Below the pieces are notes generated by a model, which did not search any database, was not told the origin of the DNA, and saw only the letters and a program-made list of their open reading frames with translations. From Trachythela sp. YZ-2020 (taxonomy: Eukaryota; Cnidaria; Anthozoa; Malacalcyonacea; Clavulariidae): a stretch of 64,000 bases of DNA. The position numbers were made by a program, and so were the translations under genes. The stretch is from contig JADLSH010000363.1 of the NCBI GenBank assembly GCA_016169945.1, positions 5,076,001 through 5,140,000 on the forward strand. The letters run 5' to 3'. The first letter of the stretch is position 1, and every line of letters starts with the position of its first letter. Shown in pieces: positions 41,701 to 45,290 of the stretch.

Positions 41701-43240
41701 TTTTAGCGAGCGGCAGTTTTAGGTACAGGAATAAAAACAACGTGAATAAACGATGTTTTTTTGCGTAAAAAATACACTCTTTTTAATTATTATTATTATT
41801 CATTATTCAGCTCACTCCCCATTGGGGCTTTTCAGTGACCGATTACATCAAGTATCTAGCTTACCTATATTATGTACTTAACCTGCATTATTTATTTTTA
41901 CAATTGTGATATTACATTCCTAATCTGTTTATCCTAACCCACCCAGTCAACTTTCCCTGTGGGAGGAAACCGGAGTGCCCGGAGAAAACCCACGACTTTC
42001 GACTGAGCGTTGACTTACTCTTTTCGCATGAGTGTGATGAGTGTCCTCAACGAGAATCGAACTCAGGTGAAAAGCGCTTGCGAGTGAGTAAATTAGGTTT
42101 CAAATATTTGTCGTTTTTGTTTTAGAACTAAATTTTGTTTAAATATTTTAGAACTAAACGTTGTTTTGTGCGACAGAATTTAAATCGTGTTCATCGAAGG
42201 AGTTTAATAACAATGCAATGTATAAAAAAACAATTATATTGAATTCGGTTTTTGTTATATTTCTCAGCCTTCGACTTCGCCTGATAACACTTACCTTGAC
42301 CTTGATAATTCCGCAAATCACAAAAACCCTATCCAATAATTGTTTATTGTATGCTATATGCCTTACATATTAAAAGTTGTATTCTCTAAGGATTTTGCGA
42401 AGAGCTGGAGTCAACCAAAGTAATATGCTAAAAGTATATCTAAGTACAGTACGACCGGTGCTGGAATATGCTGTTCCTGTGTGGCAGGGTATACCGGATT
42501 ATTTGTTTGATGCAATTGAAGTAGTGCAAAAAAGGGCACTTAAAATAATTTACTCAGAGACTGAATCGTATTCAGAGGTTCTTAATCGATCTGCACAACT
42601 TCCAACCTTAAAGATAAGAAGAGAACTACTATGTGTAAAATATATGAACAAGATGAAGTGTAAGGACCATCCACCATTTAATCTATTACCTAAGCCCGTT
42701 GTTTGTGGACACTATTGCTTGTAGAACAAAGAGAGCACAACCTTTTTTACTTTTAAATATTTTAACTAGATTAGCAATATTAGTATTTATATTGTGTAAA
42801 TACCTAGATTTGATTAGTTTTATTGTAATGTATTAAGCTCGCTAATTCAGTTATTGTAACTGCAAGAGAGTTTTTTTAATAAACTACTTAATAATTACTG
42901 GGCAAAAACTTCTATAATTTGACGGAAGAACGCATCGTATATAGTCGTAGCCATTGTCGCACGTTTCTATATTTCTTCTAATTGGAAATTATAGAAAGAA
43001 GAATTAACATTAAAGTATTAAACTTTATTTTCTTTATAGGTTGCAGCTTACATACGTTTTCGTCGCCTTAAAACTGCCTATCTGATTGCAGTCGCGGGTG
43101 ATAGAGTTGATGATGTGAAAACCATAGGAAATATGGCAAAAGAAACTGAACAAACCAAAGTATACAATATTTGTATGAAGTGGTTAGAAACCAGGCAGGC
43201 GAAACAGGGAAGACAAGACGTTTTTCTTACACGAGACTGA
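2689..43240 (+). CDS. ZFYVE26: ZFYVE26 (spastizin) 3' portion, nine exons in outline
   Basis: This span is the C-terminal part of a ZFYVE26 orthologue. The human protein is a ~2540-residue PI3P-binding FYVE protein that works with SPG11 and AP-5 in late endosome/lysosome sorting and autophagic lysosome reformation. Coding exons are 2689-2793, 8452-8496, 9603-9749, 10819-11016, 11631-12035, 26864-26923, 34517-34699, 36393-36443 and 43040-43240. They total 1395 nt including the TGA. All lie between AG and GT and all keep phase 0. The conceptual order matches the human C-terminus block by block (for example ECIFYLNTYGS, then RAAMTCIKFYQG, then TAYLIAV). The FYVE finger itself would lie upstream of this window. 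Introns are 0.6-14.8 kb and loaded with transposons, but no exon I can see is broken, so the gene is probably functional. Family assignment is from remembered homology. Confidence 0.88.
3972..4540 (+). mobile_element. mariner-type MITE, copy A
   Basis: The element begins CAGGGTGTCCCAAAAAAAAG just after TA (3970-3971). The internal part keeps a start-like frame MVQLTTEQRVFVVTQF and, in another frame, the C-terminal piece IEEFNALRQQPEMIRNVMRG ... ERNGEHVEGHGP. It is therefore an internally deleted derivative of a Tc1/mariner (IS630-like) transposase gene. The 3' inverted repeat stops after ATAATTTCTA at a TA, where copy B begins. Confidence 0.85.
4543..5164 (+). mobile_element. mariner-type MITE, copy B (full termini)
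   Basis: Both termini are present: CAGGGTGTCCCAAAAAA at the start and TTTTTTTTGGGACACCCTG at the end, flanked by TA on each side. It is almost identical to copy A internally and keeps the same transposase N- and C-terminal scraps (4706-4926). It starts at the TA that lies within the 3' inverted repeat of copy A. Confidence 0.88.
5167..5504 (+). mobile_element. mariner-type MITE, copy C (internally deleted)
   Basis: This is the shortest of the three, with both ends complete. Internally it jumps from the 'accctaataccgaa' sequence straight to 'ttttattaaattcccagg', removing the transposase C-terminal scrap. It ends TA|GAACAAAG, where the LINE ORF1 reading frame resumes. Confidence 0.88.
5950..7864 (+). 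pseudogene. CR1/L2-like LINE ORF2 remnant with AATA tail
   Basis: The endonuclease part is missing. The linker reads KWWKEVKKLGCGSSQTEWC, the reverse transcriptase begins KCHKSIGLDGIPNRILREFA with a frameshift near 6290, and it has FFADFSKGFDLVDH and GGIPQSTRLGP. A deletion, or a small TTTGGTAAAC repeat expansion at 6900-6940, removes the sequence before FVNDL, the degenerate catalytic loop. The C-terminal thumb follows (LLGVYISNYLSWNLHCDYIV, LVRPILEYAVPV*). The 3' end is an (AATAAATA)n tail at 7838-7864. It belongs with the ORF1 just upstream. It is inactive. Confidence 0.85.
7866..8367. mobile_element. hairpin MITE with ACGTGCGTTATGG termini
   Basis: Starts GACGTGCGTTATGG and ends CCATAACGCACGT. 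The arms continue inward (TAGATTGGAC/GTCCAATTTA and GATGGGTGTTCAGGTAAAAC/GTTTTACCTAAACACCCATC), giving inverted arms of well over 100 bp. It was apparently inserted at the LINE tail. No target duplication is obvious. The superfamily is unknown. Confidence 0.75.
8452..8496 (+). CDS. ZFYVE26: ZFYVE26 exon b (45-nt micro-exon)
   Basis: TGCTATTTTAG precedes and GTAAGC follows a 15-codon phase-0 exon reading GDLAASLGSLREHAK. It fits between the exon ending SFDYLTV and the next exon, where the human protein has a short helix of the type YFATLRELEATLRTQ. The exon is very small, so support rests on splice sites, phase and position rather than on similarity. A competing reading (VILPRVWEAYVNMQ) would break frame with both neighbours. 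Confidence 0.6.
8705..8990 (+). mobile_element. tRNA-derived SINE-like element
   Basis: The head has an A-box-like CCGTGGCGCAGTC (8723-8735) and, about 30 nt on, a B-box-like GTGGGTTCGATTGTC (8756-8770). The body after it ('aatatccggaaaaaatccacg ... ggcatgagtcatacggtgg') has no coding capacity. The organisation is that of a Pol III-transcribed tRNA-derived SINE. No A-rich tail is clear. Confidence 0.55.
9018..9140 (-). mobile_element. SINE fragment, minus strand
   Basis: On the minus strand there is a B-box-like GGGGTTCGATTCC (9082-9094) followed by the core 'tttccagggtactgcggtttc', a motif resembling the conserved central part of several invertebrate SINEs. The A-box side is degenerate. Confidence 0.55.
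9240..9500. other. intronic repeat of CCTTGAAAGTCCTTGAA motifs
   Basis: At least eight scattered copies of 'ccttgaa' or 'gtccttgaa(a)' occur on one strand between 9230 and 9490. The stretch starts and ends with similar phrases ('gggctctgttcgtacaaaacttg' versus 'cttgtacgaaccctgggtt') in inverted orientation, so it is probably a MITE with terminal inverted repeats (GTTCGTAC) at about 9188-9502. Confidence 0.5.
9603..9749 (+). CDS. ZFYVE26: ZFYVE26 exon c
   Basis: This 147-nt phase-0 exon lies between TTCTCACAG and GTATGT. It encodes NSSGTRIMDPKRFEE, ECIFYLNTYGS and then VTFYVNHNHLKLACRFILEK. The core ECIFYLNTYGSYSGVVTFYV is a close match to the human ECLFYLHNYST..IISFYVRH block, one of the best-conserved pieces of the ZFYVE26 C-terminus. 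The helical, TPR-like character suggests a scaffold or interaction surface rather than catalysis. Confidence 0.9.
9840..10818. other. ZFYVE26 intron with CCGGATTGC-rich island
   Basis: No gene is seen. At 10255-10440 an island of higher GC repeats the phrase CCGGATTG or AATCCGGT at least five times, with a degenerate GCCCCGATTACA near 10241 and GTAAACAGGGGG near 10406 as possible inverted ends. Probably a decayed DNA element. Confidence 0.4.
10819..11016 (+). CDS. ZFYVE26: ZFYVE26 exon d
   Basis: The 66-codon phase-0 exon follows TTCAACTTAG and ends at AAG|GTATCA. It reads RCPPDIFTEHLLMPAIRHGQ, then LRDLLKMFDPSLEVWMPHL, then ACRYLSRSNFLNVLYQVQLL. It aligns with human PPEVFIEGIFQP..LENLLESIDPTLESWGKYL..ACQHLQKKNYYHILYELQQFMK. 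A partly duplicated stretch about 100-200 nt downstream (11098-11260) repeats 'gatctctcagtcgatct...cttaatgttctgtatcaa', a decayed copy of the exon 3' half inside the following intron. Confidence 0.92.
11631..12035 (+). CDS. ZFYVE26: ZFYVE26 exon e (largest visible exon)
   Basis: The 135-codon phase-0 exon lies between TTTTTTGCTCAG and GTAAGC. It begins DYFRAAMTCIKFYQGLPHHA, continues YTDLYSRLNYLQDALAHLEA, and ends near TLFDNANVKCDVVSK. The human counterpart has DQVRAAMTCIRFFS, a KLSWLLKAKDHLK helix, the MNTLQLQMEVTRFLHRC block (here MNTITLQIDVTKFMHNC) and TLFGNNHMKMDVACK. The agreement over the whole exon makes the orthology call secure. The following intron is 14.8 kb, the longest in the window. 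Confidence 0.95.
12646..13075 (-). pseudogene. orphan acidic ORF, copy 2 (internally deleted)
   Basis: The minus-strand leader MNSQYYGSYSLVGHDDDTSE continues through a Glu/Asp/Ser/His tract to EEEIDPWATLIDDA, then breaks frame near 12870. The second half reads MADVYMDNLTWMKQLKKDPV ... LVENDDFDPEEALEAAVDKR and ends in an acidic tail. Relative to copy 1 at 545-932 it lacks the segment from AKQRSNTAF to ELQKELENI. The conserved block tolerates conservative changes (AIDKRKFLIKRRLKEY versus AVDKRKFLIRKLLKGY), which suggests past selection on protein sequence. Confidence 0.55.
13210..13340. repeat. 11-bp minisatellite AGAAG(C/T)TYYAC
   Basis: About eleven tandem units alternate AGAAGCTCCAC, AGAAGTTTTAC and AGAAGCTTCAC. 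It sits between the acidic and zinc-finger frames of the 12.3-14.0 kb element. The in-frame translation (TEAPQKFYRS-type repeats) is probably meaningless. Confidence 0.85.
13455..13924 (+). pseudogene. C2H2-like single zinc-finger ORF, orphan
   Basis: After an in-frame stop the frame reads RRLRRTCPLCGRPNVKNIST, then HILQVHGLSSEERKPYLKQA. Cys-x2-Cys ... His-x4-His spacing (CPLC, H-ILQV-H) fits one C2H2-like zinc finger. The rest is basic and low complexity (KKPKATTSSLTTKPY), ending in FKLLCVI*, where the frame overlaps the terminal inverted repeat. I infer a DNA-binding accessory protein of the same element. Family unknown. Confidence 0.45.
13976..14110. promoter_or_regulatory. cluster of CRE (TGACGTCA) and E2F-like (GGCGGGAAAA) motifs
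   Basis: TGACGTCA occurs at about 13991, 14039 and 14081. The last two are each followed immediately by TATGGCGGGAAAA, which contains an E2F-type GGCGGGAAA. GTACGTACGCAAA is also repeated. The arrangement resembles a cell-cycle-responsive promoter or enhancer beside the inverted-repeat element. No transcript is proven. Confidence 0.45.
14298..14995. mobile_element. TTAA-flanked MITE (GGGGGTCC termini)
   Basis: TTAA at 14294-14297 precedes GGGGGTCCTATACCAAATTT, and the other end is AAATTTGGTAGAGGACCCCC followed by TTAA at 14996-14999. TTAA duplication is typical of piggyBac and Kolobok elements. The 700-bp interior is non-coding and shares 'gcgcgcaggatatct', 'ttttcagg' and 'ggtaaccatggcaac' phrases with the element at 54627-56499. 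It also contains a small hairpin of 'gaccccata...tatggggtc' (14830-14860). Confidence 0.85.
15040..15325 (+). pseudogene. LINE ORF2 C-terminal scrap
   Basis: Reads KFNNSAPEYLRNMF and VNTTRYGLNSISYTAA, then after a frameshift WNSLPDSLRSLMTLQNFRKS and a stop. This is the typical end of a CR1/Jockey-type LINE ORF2. The 3' end and reverse transcriptase core are absent. Confidence 0.65.
15392..16264 (+). pseudogene. LINE ORF2, internally deleted, C-terminal half
   Basis: A 290-codon open frame joins an RT-linker piece (NDVGHYFHHKIINIRNELDA) to the thumb/C-terminal part (RRTLYLSLVKSQLCYATEVW, VQRRATRWILQSKKGDITYR, ...NRIVPLWN). The fingers and palm, including the catalytic aspartates, are missing, so it cannot be active. 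It begins directly after a 60-bp GC-rich patch (15366-15426) with a CGCGGTTAACCGCG palindrome. It is close in pattern to the LINE at 57.2-58.8 kb. Confidence 0.75.
16430..17145 (+). pseudogene. CR1-like LINE reverse transcriptase fragment
   Basis: Starts with EEDVCKLIEASAKKSCALDP, passes several frame breaks near 16560-16720, then reads LDLSSAFDTVDHQVLLRRLE, LPHGVPQGSCLGSLLFTLYA and YADDTQLYISFKPDS. The catalytic YADD is intact. It is cut off at 17145 by the Merlin-like fragment and has no C-terminal domain. Confidence 0.85.
17150..17682 (+). mobile_element. Merlin-like DNA transposon fragment, copy 1
   Basis: The right end is GTTAACTTCAATTGATCC with a subterminal perfect palindrome (TTCAATGGCCATTGAA, 17614-17630). 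The left end is truncated at LINE sequence. Inside, ATG 17445 opens a 44-codon frame MSLHDELREVIFGDNMEVTI ... DFLKQCGLIASQKTLGTT, which looks like the N-terminus of a Merlin/IS1016-type transposase (inference from memory of the family). It is homologous, in reverse orientation, to the element at 51311-51959. Confidence 0.65.
17797..17979. mobile_element. mariner-type MITE 1 (CAGGATGTATTAAAAAAACTG)
   Basis: TA-flanked, with inverted ends CAGGATGTATTAAAAAAACT and the complementary AATTTTTTTTATACACCCTG, then GAGACCTTTAGAAATT / AATTTCTAAAGGTCTC. It is 183 bp with a non-coding interior. First of a directly abutting trio. Confidence 0.85.
17982..18194. mobile_element. mariner-type hairpin MITE 2
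   Basis: Termini CAGGGTGTCCCAAAAAAAGG and TTTTGGGGGGGACACCCTG are separated from both neighbours by a single TA. Long arms (AATTAGCATGTTAATTCAAG and its complement) make it nearly a perfect ~70-bp-arm foldback. Non-coding. Confidence 0.87.
18197..20358 (-). mobile_element. mariner-type MITE 3 carrying two insertions
   Basis: Same family as the copies at 3972-5504, in reverse orientation. The left 41 bp (CAGGGTGTCCC to ATTATCTCATT) is separated by ~1.14 kb of unrelated sequence (about 18238-19380) from the body at 19381-19897, which retains the transposase scraps in minus orientation. The other terminus (GTGTCACTTTTTTTTGGGAC...) is at 20333-20358, after the nested MITE 4. The 18238-19380 insert is AT-rich and has no convincing gene. 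Its edges share a CACTGGCC/GGCCAGTG pair that may be its terminal repeat. Confidence 0.75.
19900..20330. mobile_element. mariner-type foldback MITE 4
   Basis: CAGGGTGTATCAAAAAAACT at the left and AGTTTTTTTGATACACCCTG at the right, with ~200-bp arms (for example ATTTGTATGCACGAGATCAT and its complement). It is flanked by TA on both sides and lies inside the terminal repeat of MITE 3. Confidence 0.88.
20740..21519. mobile_element. long-inverted-repeat element with ACTCGTGTTC arrays
   Basis: Ends are GATCTGATCTAAAACTCCAC and GTGGAGTTTTAGATCAGATC. Next to the right end are about nine degenerate ACTCGTGTTC decamers (21408-21500), with fewer copies inverted at the left end. Inner arms (AATGCCATTTAGGTTCTATA; AAACGTTAATTTATTGCGTG) are also inverted. 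The right arm contains a ~60-bp tandem duplication (21249-21370). AAATATTCGATC occurs just outside the left end and again ~20 bp outside the right end. Subterminal repeat arrays suggest transposase binding sites. Superfamily unknown, non-coding. Confidence 0.75.
22501..23236. mobile_element. 736-bp foldback element, CAGTGGTRGG ends
   Basis: Two arms of ~340 bp are nearly complementary around a ~40-bp loop centred near 22870 (GCTTAGTGCGCCCCGCCC). Ends CAGTGGTGGGTTTCGGCAAT and ATTGCCGAAACCTACCACTG resemble hAT-type CAGTGG termini. No 8-bp target duplication is visible. It is inserted in the left arm of the TAGGCC element. A transcript through it would form a long double-stranded RNA hairpin. 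Confidence 0.88.
23971..24378 (-). other. open frame in TAGGCC element, copy 1
   Basis: A 135-codon minus-strand frame contains QTVERLYRALGNVIFMKFYI and RPNLRQPFPTY. The homologous block at 33618-33992 is also open. The frame is rich in short GACCGGACA/TGTCCGGTCA inverted words, and the opposite strand is partly open too (MIGQCPVSTNTETMMLLKIC). It could be a transposase exon or just conserved DNA structure. I do not recognise a domain. Confidence 0.3.
24648..24705. mobile_element. 58-bp perfect hairpin with 10-bp flanking direct repeat
   Basis: AGCCTGTGTTCCAGTCCAC and its exact complement (19-bp arms) enclose a 20-nt loop. ATCATATCCT occurs immediately before (24638-24647) and immediately after (24706-24715), as expected of a 10-bp (or 9-bp) target-site duplication. 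Confidence 0.7.
26580..26644. repeat. (TTATG)13 microsatellite
   Basis: Thirteen perfect pentamer units, in the intron just upstream of ZFYVE26 exon f. Confidence 0.97.
26679..26825. mobile_element. 147-bp hairpin MITE, GGGGCCGGTTGTATAAAA ends
   Basis: GGGGCCGGTTGTATAAAAGT and the complementary TTTTTATACAATCGGCCCC bracket a palindromic, TTAACTA-rich interior. A half-copy of the same terminus (GGGCCGGTTGTATAAAAAGC) lies at 44083-44103. No clear target duplication. Confidence 0.8.
26864..26923 (+). CDS. ZFYVE26: ZFYVE26 exon f
   Basis: This is a 20-codon phase-0 exon, VLLAGTTVDDGFSLSCRIIQ, between CTTGTTTTAG and GTAAAT. It corresponds to human VMLGGKNVEDGFGIAFRVLQ. It sits only 38 nt downstream of a 147-bp hairpin MITE (26679-26825), so that insertion must have spared the acceptor and probably overlaps the branch-point region. 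Confidence 0.9.
27537..27745 (-). pseudogene. LINE ORF2 C-terminal scrap, minus strand
   Basis: KALYIPFSTMQLIYNCLVQP followed by NYCSVIWDSCGSTLAD is the typical LINE thumb motif (…LVQPH..YCS.VWD…). It abuts an opposite-strand LINE tail starting at ~27775. Confidence 0.65.
27775..28640 (+). pseudogene. LINE ORF2 C-terminal end and 3' UTR
   Basis: GVILDEHLTWKSHINHLSNK, KQSLLTLYYSMVYPYLQYCN and QKRIVRILNN..SHTN mark the end of a CR1/L2-like ORF2. The frame closes at about 28342 (VSYS*) before a short KKMKKHLCSS tail in the same frame. The 3' UTR runs to an AATAAATTCAAAATTCAG end near 28630. It is 5'-truncated, as usual for LINE insertions. Confidence 0.8.
28629..29198 (-). pseudogene. LINE reverse transcriptase (part 2 of a split LINE)
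   Basis: Reading on the minus strand: LSRSKATGLDKISSRLLREC, VPIHKQGKRNCVDNYRPISI, FGVPQGTILGPLLFLI and a DFKKAFD motif. The catalytic loop and C-terminus are missing at the 28629 end. The upstream part of the same ORF lies at 34225-34400, 5 kb away, separated by the TAGGCC element. Confidence 0.85.
30185..33560 (-). mobile_element. CR1/L2-like LINE, near full ORF2 plus ORF1 end
   Basis: This is the longest LINE in the window. ORF1 end: a C-x8-C-x5-C-x3-H zinc finger (spelled C..VC KKGNNC DFLH, 33499-33556), then a Pro/Tyr-rich tail. ORF2 (33221 downward): APE endonuclease motifs NVNARSLKNK, VTETWL, GDFNFHLD and SDHCFVECN, then reverse transcriptase LDLSAAFDTIDH, GVPQGSCLGPVLFLLYVSQL and YADDTQLYLSF, then the C-terminal VTCLIPRCAHITPVLMHLHW..LPYGIRNSKT. 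Frameshifts near 31680-31725 and ~30690 inactivate it. The 3' UTR ends with the AAAGCGCTTTGGAATA / AAGCGCTGTATAAA hairpin (30205-30250). The 5' end is truncated within ORF1. Confidence 0.93.
33293..33560 (-). pseudogene. LINE ORF1 C-terminus with CCCH zinc finger
   Basis: The spacing C-x8-C-x5-C-x3-H is exact for a CCCH (TTP-type) RNA-binding finger. Downstream is a low-complexity stretch rich in Pro, Tyr, Phe and Ser (PFPVNPYYFPPFRSPIYHPT). It ends ~70 nt before the ORF2 start region. The N-terminal part was lost by 5' truncation. Confidence 0.7.
33618..33992 (+). other. open frame in TAGGCC element, copy 2
   Basis: Nearly identical to the block at 23971-24378 except for a 6-nt in-frame duplication (DIDEIDEIEFSF versus DIDEIEFSF) and a few substitutions. 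A length change that keeps the frame is weak evidence of past coding. Function unknown. Confidence 0.3.
34225..34400 (-). pseudogene. LINE reverse transcriptase (part 1 of the split LINE)
   Basis: The minus strand reads NEYFSNIGLDLADII, then ATFQLREINSSTVFALLST up to the transposon edge. It joins LSRSKATGLDKIS at 29198 in frame if the transposon and one CGT are removed. Confidence 0.8.
34517..34699 (+). CDS. ZFYVE26: ZFYVE26 exon g
   Basis: This 61-codon phase-0 exon follows TTATTTCCAG and ends at AAG|GTAAGA. It starts DFRLPAFNAYKTVAEKLASE and continues QKFHEIQVLLSNAIQTRLMN to MLTDDDKK. It matches the human DFQLDAAMTYCRAARQLVEKEKYSEIQQLLK pattern. Only ~290 nt upstream is the edge of the 5-kb TAGGCC transposon and its host LINE, so the gene was hit close to an exon. 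Confidence 0.92.
35078..36118. mobile_element. TTAA-flanked element with GGGGGCGACACC / GGTATCGCCACC ends
   Basis: TTAA at 35074-35077 and 36119-36122 flank imperfect inverted ends GGGGGCGACACCAATTTG and CAATATTGGTATCGCCACC. It contains a hAT fragment (35345-36037). The TTAAGG(G/T)GG start is shared with elements at 14298 and 54627. Confidence 0.7.
35345..36037 (-). pseudogene. hAT element fragment with BED zinc finger
   Basis: The minus frame 35539-35345 starts MSRGRSDVWKHFVDKNETTA, then CAVCDAIIRHRGNTTNLREH and LNRRH. The WKHF...C-x2-C...H-x4-H spacing is a BED finger, the N-terminal DNA-binding domain of many hAT transposases. The terminal repeat AGAGCTGCTCCCGATTAATC (minus strand, 36016-36037) is a common hAT end. 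The rest of the transposase and the other terminus are gone. Confidence 0.8.
36393..36443 (+). CDS. ZFYVE26: ZFYVE26 exon h (51-nt)
   Basis: This 17-codon phase-0 exon reads WKQAEALIKSLKDEGKK, between TTTTCCATATAG and GTAAAT. In position and pattern it equals human PQELEGLIQAIHNDDNK, the helix just before the terminal exon. Short length limits sequence evidence, but flanking phase and order support it. Confidence 0.75.
36444..38500. other. low-information ZFYVE26 intron
   Basis: AT-rich, without convincing ORFs, hairpins or repeats. A lone TTTTTGGGACACTCTGTA near 36274-36291, just upstream in the previous intron, is a decayed mariner terminus. Confidence 0.6.
38505..38630 (-). mobile_element. 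tRNA-derived SINE head
   Basis: On the minus strand, TAGATAGCTCAATGGGTAGAGCG is a strong A box, and 20 nt later comes GGAATCGAATTCC, a B-box-like sequence. The two match a tRNA gene's internal promoter, but the rest cannot fold into a cloverleaf, so it is SINE-derived rather than a tRNA gene. Confidence 0.65.
38735..39330. mobile_element. decayed inverted-repeat element with GATATCA repeats
   Basis: The left side has TTATCACACGAGGGAGAGG and GTTTATTACATACTTGTGCC. The right side has GATATCAGTGACAAAAAAC repeated twice (39225-39290) and CTGTTATCGCCCTGTAGTATG. The shared words are partly inverted, which suggests a degraded DNA element. No coding. Confidence 0.4.
39630..40880 (+). pseudogene. mariner/IS630-like transposase, degenerate
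   Basis: The N-terminal helix-turn-helix starts MPRLTKDQRVWICIQYARTN. The middle has GVVLGPHFFQRNL, then WWQQDGAPAIQA (the second catalytic aspartate region), and PPRSPDLAICDFFLWGYLKQ (the third acidic position in mariner-type enzymes), ending ARRCINVGGHAFPNE*. Frame breaks occur near 39905 and 40300, and a separate insertion replaces the segment at about 39835-40075 with inverted GACGATTT/AAATCGTC words. A terminus TTTTTTTGGGACACCCGGTA lies at 40857-40877. The likely opposite end CTACCGGGTTGC is near 39339. It may be the autonomous type behind the CAGGGTGTCCC MITEs. Confidence 0.8.
40930..41430 (-). mobile_element. SINE split by a hairpin MITE
   Basis: On the minus strand the A box GGTGGCACAGTGGTTAGAG (41388-41406) is separated by ~300 bp from the B box GGGGTTCGATTTT (41027-41039), followed by a 'tttcctcc' core (40945-40975). 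The intervening DNA (about 41080-41380) is a foldback with TAACCCCCAAAATT / AATTTTGGGGTTA ends. The two halves therefore belong to one SINE. Confidence 0.7.
41930..42095 (-). mobile_element. SINE body with TTTCCTCCCACA core
   Basis: The minus strand carries a B-box-like GAGTTCGATTCTC (42053-42065), then 'gtgggttttctccgggcactccggtttcctcccaca' (41956-41992), a conserved central domain of the type seen in several invertebrate SINEs. The A-box end is degenerate. Confidence 0.65.
42375..42895 (+). pseudogene. LINE ORF2 C-terminus and 3' end
   Basis: YSLRILRRAGVNQSNMLKVY, TVRPVLEYAVPVWQGIPDYL and QKRALKIIYSETESY mark the end of the same LINE type as at 5950-7864. The 3' UTR ends in TTTAATAAACTACTTAATAA. 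It is 5'-truncated and sits in the last ZFYVE26 intron, 145 nt before the terminal exon. Confidence 0.85.
43040..43240 (+). CDS. ZFYVE26: ZFYVE26 terminal exon with stop
   Basis: After TTTCTTTATAG the exon reads VAAYIRFRRLKTAYLIAVAG and continues DDVKTIGNMAKETEQTKVYN to ...KWLETRQAKQGRQDVFLTRD and a TGA at 43238-43240. It aligns with the human C-terminus VRAYLICCKLRSAYLIAVKQ..VQDICAQWLL. The tail after the conserved WL is divergent and basic in both. An AATAAA lies at 43276-43281, only 36 nt after the stop, and another at 43669-43674. Either could be the polyadenylation signal. Confidence 0.93.
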   Translation, partial: VAAYIRFRRLKTAYLIAVAGDRVDDVKTIGNMAKETEQTKVYNICMKWLETRQAKQGRQDVFLTRD

Positions 43241-43299
43241 AGGAGAATACGCGCTATTGTATTGATCGCCAGGTTAATAAACCGGGTTAGAATATACAC

Positions 43300-44900
43300 G
43301 ATTAGTATATCTGCATGAATACGATCGCGGTATTACTTGCATCAGGGTATTTCATATACTCCTGCACTCGCAATTGCTAGCCCTCGATATTTCTCAAGCT
43401 TATGAAATTATATAATGGGAACATTGGATTGATTGGTGCTGGAAAAAACAAAACCGTACATGGAATGTCGTGAATCGAATATCAACAATTTTAAATTGAC
43501 AAATAGATTGCGTGTGTAAACATGGGTACTGCAAATCCTCTATTATACACTCATGGGGCTTGTATATTCCAGGCATGTTTTTTTCTTTGGGGGGGGGGTA
43601 CTGTAGAGGGGACTTAATAGATAAAGATATTATACGGGCCTTATTAACCGAAACACAGTAAGAAATGCAATAAAATGAGATTCCAGGCAAATTGATAGAT
43701 CTAATCAGTACAGTAATTAGTTGTGAAGGGGGAGCGGGGCTTAAAAAAGTGGGGCGGGGCTTAACAAATTTGTCCCTCTGAAAAGGGGGTCTATTTAGGA
43801 GGGGTGGCTTAAAAGAGGATTTACGGTGTGACTATAATGTCACAGTGATTCACATGGGGGAAATTAATAAAATAATGACACATTTATATTTATATTATTC
43901 AAAAAATTGAAATATAATTATATACATAATTATAACTTTTGTATATTTCAATTTAACACCATAATGTGTAAAAAATACACAATGCACAATTGTTTTCTGC
44001 CTTATTATGGTGAAATTGATATATTTTGTCTTAAGATGAGTTCTCTTGACTTGACTTACATCGTCTTATGTTGGTAGTACTGGGCCGGTTGTATAAAAAG
44101 CTCGTAATTAAATTCCTGGGTTCTCTAGCGAGCTTTTGTTACCAATATGGCAAGAATAAATGAGTGGAGCTTTATAAAAATATATACAAATGCACCGAAT
44201 AATCTACAGTCACACGATTCTTTTATCTTTTAAAATATTCTAGGGAGTAACTTTACTATAGACAAATTCTAAGTATTACGGAGAACGAAGAAACACTTAA
44301 ATATAACCTGTTTAAACGTAACGTACTCGTAACGAACACAATCGACTGTACCAAGTTTTGAAATCTAGCAAATTTGTTTGTTTCAAATTCCGTGATGTAT
44401 TTTGAAAAGAAACCGAACAGTACAGCCATGTTGGATGACAAATTCGAGTCATCGAACATGAAACAAAAATCTATATTATCATGTTAAATGCTGTTCATCT
44501 TCTTAAAAGTTTCTTGAGGTTTCAGTGTAAAAATTTGCTTGGAAGAAGATTTGGTTACATGTATTAAAAATTTTAGTTTTAGTCACGTGACCGGCTACAA
44601 TGTCGCCATTTTCTCTAAGACATTGGAAGTTTTGAATGTCAAAACTCTGAAATTTTACTTAAAACATCACGAACGTGAATGTGACGTCTTAGTGCAAGCA
44701 AATGCAAGCATAGACAATCGAGAGAAAGGAGTTTCCAGTCCATCCCTCTCGATTGTCTGGTGAAAGTCGATTATTTTATGTGATCTTTCTAGATGCAGCA
44801 CCAGGGTCTTTTACCATAATATTATAAATTTATACATCCTTGTGAATTCAATGAGATTAAAAACCTGTCAAATTATTTAGAAATCGAATTGTTAGGTGTT
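43300..44900. other. intergenic DNA downstream of ZFYVE26
   Basis: No supported gene. Contains a (G)10 run at 43591, GGGGCGGGGC-like patches (43730-43800), a half MITE terminus GGGCCGGTTGTATAAAAAGC (44083) and a small inverted pair AGACAATCGAGAG / CTCTCGATTGTCT (44712-44760). Confidence 0.5.
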
Positions 44901-44932
44901 CAAATTAGGTATGCTATCAAGCAAGAGTCAAG

Positions 44933-45052
44933 TCAGGAGATGTCTCGTTTGCGATGTATTACTTTTTTGTGATACCAACATTGAACGGGGAGAACTGAAC
45001 ATAAGATTCGTGATGGAATTTCAATATTTGTCCCATAGTTTCTGGCAAAGAT
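44933..45052 (+). repeat. ~120-bp direct repeat, copy 1
   Basis: 'tcaggagatgtctcgtttgc ... cccatagtttctggca' is repeated almost exactly at 46683-46806. The later copy has a 9-bp GGCGCGGGG expansion and a T for C change. Non-coding. Confidence 0.88.
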
Positions 45053-45290
45053 TGTCTGACGTTTGCACACTTATATACATAGTGATGTCAAAGAATTTTC
45101 TTAGTCAGATTATTTCACTTAAAAAGTATATTTATTACTTTAGAAACTAAGAACAGGTATACTTTCCTTTCAGAGGAGCTTGTGTGGTCTTTATGTATGT
45201 CATTTTTCGGGGAGGGTTGGCATTTCTTATAGTATTTTTACTTGTGAGTAAGTCTGCGCTATAAACTGTAAACTTAATCACATTTCGGAC

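Noticed and set aside
44539..44763. 74-codon frame MEEDLVTCIKNFSFSHVTGY
   Set aside because: No similarity, ends in a small hairpin, and is surrounded by non-coding DNA. Unsupported.
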